NCBI GenBank assembly: GCA_946415795.1
Contig: CAMKTW010000111.1
Location: 1-5,702, forward strand
Origin: an uncultured Bacteroidales bacterium
Lineage (GTDB): Bacteria > Bacteroidota > Bacteroidia > Bacteroidales > UBA932
Direction: 5' to 3'
DNA length: 5,702 nt
Shown here: positions 1 through 5,179 of the stretch, piece after piece
Numbering within the stretch: the stretch's first letter is position 1
Layout of the letters: the number at the start of each line of letters is the position of its first letter
Program-made: the position numbers and the translations under genes
Notes under the pieces: model-generated
The model's input: only the letters and a program-made list of their open reading frames with translations
What the model was told of the DNA's origin: nothing
Database searches by the model: none

Positions 1-691
1 CAACGGTAGTTACAAAGCATATGATGTCGCCGTTGCATATGCCCTTTGACAGGTTGGTGATATCGCTCTGCGGGAGATAGTAGAAGGTATCCTTGTTAAG
101 GTCAGCCTCTGCCTGCATTATCTTCACCACCATCCCGGGATTGTCCTTGAGCTGCCTGTAGGATTCGAGATGGGTGCTCATAAAATCGATGCGCTTGTCC
201 AGCAGGCTGCCACCCAATTCTTTGGACACTTCGCGGAAGATGCCGTTCTGCTGGCCCTGCTTGATCCACGACGATGTGTAATGGTTGCGTGAGGCATAGC
301 CGTCCACTTTGCCATCTTTGTAACGCAGGTTTTGAGTGTTGCGGCAGAAGTTTTCAAAAGTGGGATCTTCGCTCTTTATGGTCCGGGTCAGCGCCAGGCA
401 CATCTCCACGAACAGGATGCAGTCGGTCTTGTCCATATTGATGGTGAGCTGTTCCGGCTCGGTCTCAAGGGTACCGCCCGCATACGCTGTGCCCAGGAAC
501 TGCTTCGCGATGCGGACTATCAGCTTGCCGGCCGGTTCGTCTCTATAGGGCGCCACGGCTGTCACTACCTTGTTGAAAATGGCCGGTGAAGGTTCGCTGA
601 AGCGCACCGTCGCCATAAAACTGTCTTGTGCCGCGCAGCCAAAACTTATGGACACGGCCAGTATTGTCGCTAATATCCGGATTGTTTTCAT
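1..691 (-). CDS. DUF1460 (NlpC/P60-like N-acetylmuramoyl-L-alanine amidase) protein, 3' end missing
   Basis: I read 230 residues from the ATG at 691; the gene runs off the left edge, so the C-terminus is not visible. The first 21 residues (MKTIRILATILAVSISFGCAA) form a basic, then hydrophobic export signal. Cleavage by signal peptidase I after Ala21 looks more likely than lipidation at Cys19, because SFGC is a poor lipobox. The mature part has the DUF1460 hallmarks: a TDCILFVE block with the expected nucleophile Cys91, and an RNHYTSSW block with the probable catalytic His137. Characterised members of this family are papain-fold amidases that act on the N-acetylmuramoyl-L-alanine bond of muropeptides in the cell envelope. 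A role here in wall turnover or recycling is inferred from that. The gene starts 28 nt after the ABC-F stop on the same strand, with no convincing terminator or promoter between, so co-transcription is likely. The family call is fairly sure; the exact substrate is not. Confidence 0.85.
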   Translation of the reverse strand, partial: MKTIRILATILAVSISFGCAAQDSFMATVRFSEPSPAIFNKVVTAVAPYRDEPAGKLIVRIAKQFLGTAYAGGTLETEPEQLTINMDKTDCILFVEMCLALTRTIKSEDPTFENFCRNTQNLRYKDGKVDGYASRNHYTSSWIKQGQQNGIFREVSKELGGSLLDKRIDFMSTHLESYRQLKDNPGMVVKIMQAEADLNKDTFYYLPQSDITNLSKGICNGDIICFVTTV

Positions 692-719
692 ACAGCCAAG
701 GTAGGAATTTTTTAGGAAA

Positions 720-2516
720 CTATTCAGACAGTTCTATCCAGCGTGTCTCTCTTGCGTCGATCTCCTTTATGAGCTGTTCGATCTCAAGGGATTTGGCGGT
801 GAGGGCTGCTACGTCCAGCGTACCGGAGGACAGTTCCACTTCCAGGGCGGCCTTGCGCTCTTCCAGCTTTGGCAAATCGGACTCGATCTGCTCTTTTTCC
901 CTCTGCTCTTTCCAGGTGAGTTTTTTCCTCTCCTGCGAGGGGGCGGATTTTTCGCGGGGGGCGGCCGCAGGCTTTTCTGCCCGGGCGGCACGGGCCTCCG
1001 CGCGGCGCTTCTCCTGCATATATTCACGATACTCGCTGTAAGTCCCCACAAAATCCTTCACATTGCCGTCGCCCGTAAAGACAAACAGGTGGTCTGCAAT
1101 CTTGTCCAGGAAAAAGCGGTCGTGAGATACTATTATCACGTTGCACGCGTAATCTTTCAGGTACTCTTCGAGCACATTCAGAGTAACTATGTCCAAGTCG
1201 TTGGCAGGCTCGTCCAGAATGAGCACGTTGGGGCGTTGCATCAGCACCGTGAGCAGGTAAAGCCGCCTTTTTTCGCCGCCGGAGAGGCGCGATATGTGGG
1301 TGTTGAACATCTCTACCGGGAAGAGGAACTGCTGCAGGAAGCTCGTTACGGCAATTGGGTTGCCGCCGGCGTCGCGGGCTTCCTCTGCAATCTCTCGTAC
1401 CGCCTCCAGCACGGTCTGATGCTCCTTGAACTGCATCCCTTCCTGACGGTAGTAGCCAAAGCGGACAGTCTCGCCACGGTCTATTACCCCCTCGTCAGGC
1501 TGGAGGGCGCCGGTGAGCAGGTTCAGGAAGGTGCTCTTGCCAATGCCGTTGGCCCCTACGATGCCGATTTTCTCTCCCTGGGAAAAGTTGTAGGTGAAAT
1601 CTTTCAGTATAGGCCTGTCGCCGTAGCTGAAGCCCACGCCGCGGCAGTTGACAATCTTGCGGCCGAGCCTGGCGCTGCCAAGGTTGATGGCCAGCTGCCT
1701 GGTCTCCCTTATCGGGGCCGCCTTTTCCTGCAGGTCGTAGAAGGCGTTCTCGCGGTAGCGGGCCTTGCCGGTGCGGGCGCAGGGGGTGGAACGCATCCAC
1801 TCCAACTCCCTGCGGTAGATGTTGCGGTATTTCTCGTTCAGGGCGCTGGCCACCTCCAGTCGTTCCTGACGCTTCTCCAGATAATACTGATAATTGCCCT
1901 TGTAAGTGTAGAGGTTGCCGCCGTCCAGCTCCAGGATCGTGTTGCATACGCGGTCCAGGAAGTAACGGTCGTGGGTCACCATAAACAGCGTCCTGCGGCT
2001 CTTGGAGAGGTAATCTTCAAGATATTCGATAGCGTCCAGGTCCAAATGGTTGGTGGGTTCGTCCAGCACCAGGAAGTCGGCGTTGGTGATAAGCACTCCG
2101 GCCAGCGCCACCCTCTTTGCCTCGCCCCCGGAGAGGCTTGCGCACCGGCAGTTAAAATTGCCAAGGCCAAGCGAGGATAGTATCTGCCTGGCGTCCTGCT
2201 CGATATCCCAGCTGTCCCGGTGGGTGCGTGACGGATCCACCTTGGAAACCACCTCCTCCAGAATAGTCCTCCCGGGGTCAAGCCGAGTCTCCTGCTCCAG
2301 GAACGAGATTACTATGTTCTTGAGAAACTTGATCTGTCCGCCGCGGTCGCTGGTGTCCTTGCCCGCCAGTATGCTCAGCAGGGAACTCTTGCCCGTGCCG
2401 TTGGGGGCGATGAGGGCAATCTTGTCCCCCTCGTTTATGTTGAAAGAGATATTCTCGAACAGCACCTTGGGGCCGTACGACTTGGAAATGTTCTCGACTT
2501 GCAGATAGCTCGGCAT
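720..2516 (-). CDS. Uup-like ABC-F family ATPase
   Basis: This is a soluble protein with two ABC ATPase domains and no membrane segment, so it is an ABC-F protein rather than a transporter. Numbering from the upstream GTG (2525), domain 1 has a Walker A at 40-47 (APNGTGKS), signature LSGGE at 131-135, Walker B ending in DE at 155-156 and switch His185. Domain 2 has Walker A GANGIGKS (324-331), LSGGE at 414-418, DE at 438-439 and His468. The linker at about 215-285 is basic and helical. Residues 505-601 are a charged C-terminal extension ending in a probable coiled coil, as in Uup. ABC-F proteins act on ribosomes; Uup has also been linked to DNA branch intermediates. Nothing points specifically to antibiotic resistance. 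I prefer the ATG at 2516 (598 residues) because homologues begin close to the PSYLQVEN block and because the predicted -7 box covers the GTG. Ala441 in place of the usual Thr after DEP, and Ala40 in the first Walker A, are small departures from consensus. Confidence 0.93.
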   Translation of the reverse strand: MPSYLQVENISKSYGPKVLFENISFNINEGDKIALIAPNGTGKSSLLSILAGKDTSDRGGQIKFLKNIVISFLEQETRLDPGRTILEEVVSKVDPSRTHRDSWDIEQDARQILSSLGLGNFNCRCASLSGGEAKRVALAGVLITNADFLVLDEPTNHLDLDAIEYLEDYLSKSRRTLFMVTHDRYFLDRVCNTILELDGGNLYTYKGNYQYYLEKRQERLEVASALNEKYRNIYRRELEWMRSTPCARTGKARYRENAFYDLQEKAAPIRETRQLAINLGSARLGRKIVNCRGVGFSYGDRPILKDFTYNFSQGEKIGIVGANGIGKSTFLNLLTGALQPDEGVIDRGETVRFGYYRQEGMQFKEHQTVLEAVREIAEEARDAGGNPIAVTSFLQQFLFPVEMFNTHISRLSGGEKRRLYLLTVLMQRPNVLILDEPANDLDIVTLNVLEEYLKDYACNVIIVSHDRFFLDKIADHLFVFTGDGNVKDFVGTYSEYREYMQEKRRAEARAARAEKPAAAPREKSAPSQERKKLTWKEQREKEQIESDLPKLEERKAALEVELSSGTLDVAALTAKSLEIEQLIKEIDARETRWIELSE

Positions 2517-2524
2517 ATCGTCCA

Positions 2525-2555
2525 CAAAGATAAAAGAAGAAGGTCAAGCCACAAA
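2525..2555 (-). promoter_or_regulatory. Bacteroidota-type promoter for the ABC-F gene
   Basis: On the minus strand a TTTG (2555-2552) is followed by a 19 nt spacer and then TATCTTTG (2532-2525). This fits the TTTG / TAnnTTTG consensus described for Bacteroides primary-sigma promoters. The -7 box ends at 2525, so transcription should begin at about 2518-2521, only a few bases before the ATG at 2516. The resulting mRNA would have almost no leader. The box overlaps the alternative GTG start (2525-2523), which argues against that start if the promoter is real. The match is direct; the transcription start is inferred. Confidence 0.65.
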
Positions 2556-2557
2556 AA

Positions 2558-2650
2558 GATAGCATGTGCGGTAGGTAGTAATCGCCATCAGGCGATAGCG
2601 GAGCGCGAGCAGTGCCGGCCTGAGGGATAGCAAGCGCTAAGCGGTAGGGG
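2558..2650. repeat. Three degenerate copies of a ~34 nt intergenic repeat
   Basis: The sequence GATAGC occurs at 2558, 2594 and 2626, giving a period of 36 and 32 nt. Copies 1 and 3 share a longer pattern: GATAGCA, a short variable stretch, GCGGTAGG, then GTAAT (the last at about 2578 and 2650). Copy 2 is more divergent (GATAGCGGAGCGCGAGCAGT). A perfect 6 bp hairpin, ATCGCC-ATCA-GGCGAT, lies at 2581-2596 across the junction of copies 1 and 2. The block fills the space between the tRNA terminator and the -33 box of the ABC-F promoter. I see no supported gene in it. It could be an interspersed intergenic repeat of this genome, a small RNA, or chance similarity in GC-rich sequence. Confidence 0.45.
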
Positions 2651-2677
2651 TAATATAAAAGGGGGCGTAGCCCCCTT
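2651..2677 (-). terminator. Intrinsic terminator downstream of tRNA-Met
   Basis: Read on the minus strand this is an 8 bp stem, AAGGGGGC / GCCCCCTT, with a TAC loop, followed by TTTTATATTA as the T-rich tail. It begins 8 nt after the tRNA discriminator base, so it most likely ends the tRNA transcript and any read-through from the tsaC operon. On the plus strand the hairpin is followed by a weaker TTAATTATA tail, and no plus-strand gene needs it. Confidence 0.8.
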
Positions 2678-2685
2678 AATTATAG

Positions 2686-2759
2686 TAGCGGGACCCAGGA
2701 TTGAACTGGGGACCTCATGATTATGAATCATGCGCTCTAACCAGCTGAGCTATCCCGCC
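2686..2759 (-). tRNA. tRNA-Met (anticodon CAT), probably elongator
   Basis: A complete 74 nt cloverleaf can be folded by eye. The acceptor arm is GGCGGGA / TCCCGCT with one G-T pair at position 1-72 and discriminator A. The D stem is GCTC/GAGC and the anticodon stem is CATGA/TCATG around the loop TTCATAA. The T stem is CCCAG/CTGGG around TTCAATC. The anticodon is CAT. The initiator form is unlikely because the 1-72 position is paired and the anticodon stem lacks the three G-C pairs typical of fMet tRNA. A tRNA-Ile whose C34 is modified to lysidine has the same anticodon and cannot be ruled out by eye, but Met is more likely. CCA is not encoded (CTA follows the discriminator). Adenine is present at position 37, the site of t6A in elongator tRNA-Met. 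Confidence 0.93.
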
Positions 2760-2773
2760 AAAAGATTGGAGTG

Positions 2774-2804
2774 CAAAGGTAAACGAAAAATCGGATACAC
2801 CAAA
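2774..2804 (-). promoter_or_regulatory. Bacteroidota-type promoter for tRNA-Met
   Basis: On the minus strand TTTG (2804-2801) and TACCTTTG (2781-2774) are separated by exactly 19 nt, the same spacing as at the ABC-F promoter. The -7 box ends 14 nt before the 5' end of the tRNA, which would leave a short 5' leader for RNase P to remove. The promoter lies wholly in the gap between the tsaC stop codon and the tRNA, so the tRNA can be expressed independently of the operon. Confidence 0.7.
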
Positions 2805-2807
2805 AAA

Positions 2808-3383
2808 TTATTCTCGGATCACCTTCACCTCGCCGTCCATCCAGATTTTGATTATCTGGGAGGCTTTGCCGGAGGATGTCTCCTCCAGAGAGGGTTCAAC
2901 TATATGCTCTACGCTGTCCAGAATCTCTGCATTGATATCGGCAAAGCAGCCGGGGGTCTCTTCTCCGGAGATGTTGGCAGATGTGGATACCACCGGTTTA
3001 CCAAAGCGACGGATCATCTCTGCGCAGAACTCGTTCTGCGGGATGCGGATGGCAACGCTGCCGTCCTCCGCAATCACCTTGCCGGAGAGATTGATGCCCC
3101 CGGGATAGATGATGGTCATAGGCTTGTCGTTGACCTCCAGCAGATCGATCGCTATGGGCGGAATCTGGCGGACATATCTGCACAGCATATCGGCGTCGCT
3201 TACGAGGACTATCACAGATTTGCTGTCGTCGCGCTGCTTGAGGTCGAATATGCGCTGTATTGCATCGTCGTTGGTGGCGTCGCAGCCCAGGCCCCATACC
3301 GTGTCTGTAGGGTAAAGGATGATGTCGCCCCCCTTGAGAGCCTTCACGGCAGCGTCTATTTCATATTTCAGTTCGTCATTCAT
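2808..3383 (-). CDS. tsaC: L-threonylcarbamoyladenylate synthase (YrdC/Sua5 domain protein)
   Basis: At 191 residues this matches the short TsaC/YrdC form and lacks the extra C-terminal domain of Sua5. The enzyme uses L-threonine, bicarbonate and ATP to make threonylcarbamoyl-AMP, the first step of t6A37 synthesis on tRNAs that read ANN codons, in the cytoplasm. Visible family motifs are YPTDTVWGLG (24-33), the KxR element KQR (49-51) with Lys55, SVAIRIP (109-115) and STSANISG (133-140), all in the expected order. The ATG at 3383 follows the EEP stop by only 4 nt, so this is probably the last protein gene of the mutL operon. No Shine-Dalgarno sequence is evident. No terminator is visible after it, only the tRNA promoter. 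Function by homology is very likely; the choice between the names tsaC and sua5 is a matter of convention. Confidence 0.93.
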   Translation of the reverse strand: MNDELKYEIDAAVKALKGGDIILYPTDTVWGLGCDATNDDAIQRIFDLKQRDDSKSVIVLVSDADMLCRYVRQIPPIAIDLLEVNDKPMTIIYPGGINLSGKVIAEDGSVAIRIPQNEFCAEMIRRFGKPVVSTSANISGEETPGCFADINAEILDSVEHIVEPSLEETSSGKASQIIKIWMDGEVKVIRE

Positions 3384-3387
3384 AATG

Positions 3388-4512
3388 TCAGAGGTAAATC
3401 AACGTACTTACGGGATAGTGGTCGGAATAGGGCACGCGTGTAACCGTAGTGCGGTCACACGAGATGTTCTCCGGCACCAGGATGTAATCTATTCGCAGCA
3501 GTGGCCACAGTATGGAAAAAGTGGCGCCGAAACCGTTGCCGCCGTCAGCAAAGCTGTCTTTATGCCCCGAGGCGAGGTGGTGGTAGGTATGGGACATCGG
3601 GGTGTCGTTGAAGTCCCCGCACACTATGGTTGGAATGGTACTGGCGGCAATATGGTCGTGTATGGCGCCTACCTGCTGGCTGCGCTGGATGTTGGAGTGG
3701 GCCAGGCGCTCGTGGACATCCTTGACCTCGTCGGTGAACTCCCCCTTACGGGCAAAGCGTTCCAGGGTATTGGCAAAAGAGAAGGTTGTGGACTGCAGGT
3801 GGCAGTTATACACCCGCACGATGACATCGTTTATGCGGATGTCGCACCAGAGACACTTGTTGTTGCTGTCCTTGAAGCGGATATACCCGCTGTCCACAAT
3901 GGGATAGCGGCTGAAGGTGATGTCCCCTGTGTAATGATTCTCTCCACTGAAAGTGCTGTGCCGGTAAGGCAGGAACTTGATGGCCCCGGCCAGGGAGGCG
4001 CTGTCGCTGGCATAGAACTCCTGTATACAGAGGATATCCGGCGCTTCCCTGGCGACGAACTCGCCAATCTTGGCAAACGCCTGTGATTTGTCCATCCCTT
4101 TGGATGCAAGGCCGAATCCGCCCACGTTATAAGTCATCACCTTGACCTCATCACCGCTTACGCTCTTCTCCTCGCTCCCGAACTTTACAAAAAGGTCTGC
4201 GAAAAAGAGCGACGGGAGAAGCGCCACCAGGCTGACTGTCAGATAGCGGCGCATTTTTATCAAACCCACCATCAGCAAGGCGATGTTAAGCAGGAAGATG
4301 GGGATGTAGTACAGGCCAAAAAAGTAGGGCAGCGCCATAAACGCCGGATCGATGAATATGGACAGGTACGATATGCACAGAGCCACAGCGCTGATTATGA
4401 CCAGGATGCGGAATATAATCTGCCCTGCGGAGAGACCGCGTTCCGTCTTTTTCTTGTACCAGGTCTTGTTGCGCTTGGGTTTCTCTTCTTTGGGATAGTG
4501 AATCTTGGCCAT
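3388..4512 (-). CDS. Membrane-anchored endonuclease/exonuclease/phosphatase (EEP) family protein
   Basis: This 374-residue protein joins a membrane anchor to a C-terminal EEP (DNase I/APE1-like) metallohydrolase domain. The first 28 residues are rich in Lys and Arg. Hydrophobic segments follow at about 31-54, 59-84 and 91-109. The catalytic domain (about 122-374) keeps the family residues in order: Asn129 (TYNVGG), Glu165 (IQEF), His238 (NCHLQS), Asp300 and Asn302 (GDFNDTP), Asp342 (RIDYIL), and Asp364-His365 (YSDHYP). These suggest an active metal-dependent phosphodiesterase or phosphatase. The substrate could be nucleic acid, a lipid phosphate or another phosphodiester and cannot be read from sequence. 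With a basic N-terminus inside and a KMRR loop between segments 2 and 3, the catalytic domain is predicted to face the periplasm. The ATG lies 1 nt after the rhomboid stop (TAG-T-ATG), implying co-transcription and probable translational coupling. Confidence 0.9.
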   Translation of the reverse strand: MAKIHYPKEEKPKRNKTWYKKKTERGLSAGQIIFRILVIISAVALCISYLSIFIDPAFMALPYFFGLYYIPIFLLNIALLMVGLIKMRRYLTVSLVALLPSLFFADLFVKFGSEEKSVSGDEVKVMTYNVGGFGLASKGMDKSQAFAKIGEFVAREAPDILCIQEFYASDSASLAGAIKFLPYRHSTFSGENHYTGDITFSRYPIVDSGYIRFKDSNNKCLWCDIRINDVIVRVYNCHLQSTTFSFANTLERFARKGEFTDEVKDVHERLAHSNIQRSQQVGAIHDHIAASTIPTIVCGDFNDTPMSHTYHHLASGHKDSFADGGNGFGATFSILWPLLRIDYILVPENISCDRTTVTRVPYSDHYPVSTLIYL

Positions 4513-4513
4513 A

Positions 4514-5179
4514 CTAGTCGCTGTACATTTTACCCCGTTTCTTCCAATACAAAATCAGCGCGAGTGCGAACAACATTCCACCAAGATGAGCAAAGTGGGC
4601 GATGTTGCCTCCCATACCCGTGAGACCGGTAAACAACTCTATGACACCGAAAATTATTACGAACCACTTGGCCGTGAGCCTGACGGGAGGGAATACCAGC
4701 TGCAGCTCTGTGTTGGGCCAGAGCATTCCGAAGCCCAGAAGTACGCCGTATATGGCACCGGAGGCGCCCACCGTGGGAGTCATCATCGCACTTTGTGCGG
4801 CAGCCGTCTTCCCGGCAGCCACAAGGCTCTGTATCTGCCACTGGACCACCAGGTTGTGGCAGAGTGCCGCGCCTATGCCGGTCACAAAGTAGAACAGCAG
4901 GAATTTCTTGCTGCCCCAGGTGCGCTCCAGAGGGGTGCCGAAAATCATCAGCGTGTACATATTGAAAAACAGGTGCCAGAAGCCGCCGTGCATAAACATA
5001 TGGGTGACAAGCTGATAAGGTTTGTACATCGGAGACTGGAAGGCGAACAGAGAGAATAGCTCATACATCTTGTTGCCTGTAATAGCAGTGAAAATCAGCA
5101 CGATGGTGTTGATTACTATCAGATTCCTTGTCACAGGCGGGATTGAATAGTAAAAATTCCGCCACCCTAAGCCGTTCAT
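4514..5179 (-). CDS. Rhomboid family intramembrane serine protease
   Basis: This is a 221-residue polytopic membrane protein of the bacterial six-helix rhomboid type. The characteristic HMFMHGGFWHLFFNM block is at about 60-74, with His60, His64, His69 and Asn73. The catalytic serine is Ser140 in GASGAIYG and the catalytic histidine is His198 in AHLGGM. Both are present, so the protein should be an active protease that cleaves transmembrane segments of other membrane proteins. Its natural substrate is unknown. The stretch at about 113-134, between the HxxxH region and the Ser helix, is longer and less hydrophobic than in minimal rhomboids. The start codon overlaps the mutL stop in ATGA, and GGAG at 5191-5188 lies 8 nt upstream, one of the few Shine-Dalgarno-like signals in this window. 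The link to mutL and the EEP gene is one of operon order; no shared function is evident. Confidence 0.95.
   Translation of the reverse strand: MNGLGWRNFYYSIPPVTRNLIVINTIVLIFTAITGNKMYELFSLFAFQSPMYKPYQLVTHMFMHGGFWHLFFNMYTLMIFGTPLERTWGSKKFLLFYFVTGIGAALCHNLVVQWQIQSLVAAGKTAAAQSAMMTPTVGASGAIYGVLLGFGMLWPNTELQLVFPPVRLTAKWFVIIFGVIELFTGLTGMGGNIAHFAHLGGMLFALALILYWKKRGKMYSD

Noticed and set aside
661..681. Cys19 of the DUF1460 protein as a lipoprotein attachment site.
   Set aside because: The preceding SFG does not fit the lipobox, which needs an aliphatic residue at -3; signal peptidase I cleavage after CAA fits better.
692..719. TACCTTGG before the DUF1460 start as a possible -7 box.
   Set aside because: It has one mismatch to TAnnTTTG and there is no TTTG 19 nt upstream, so co-transcription with the ABC-F gene is the simpler reading.
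1089..2180. A 363-codon open frame on the plus strand.
   Set aside because: It lies wholly antisense to the ABC-F gene, whose motifs are unmistakable. The plus-strand translation shows no recognisable family, and long antisense frames arise readily from GC-rich codon use.
2278..2565. A 95-codon minus-strand frame crossing the ABC-F start region.
   Set aside because: It is an alternate frame of the ABC-F 5' end extended into the intergenic gap, with no conserved motif; the promoter lies inside it.
3319..4086. A 255-codon open frame on the plus strand.
   Set aside because: It is antisense to the EEP gene and the start of tsaC, both well supported by motifs, and it shows no domain of its own.
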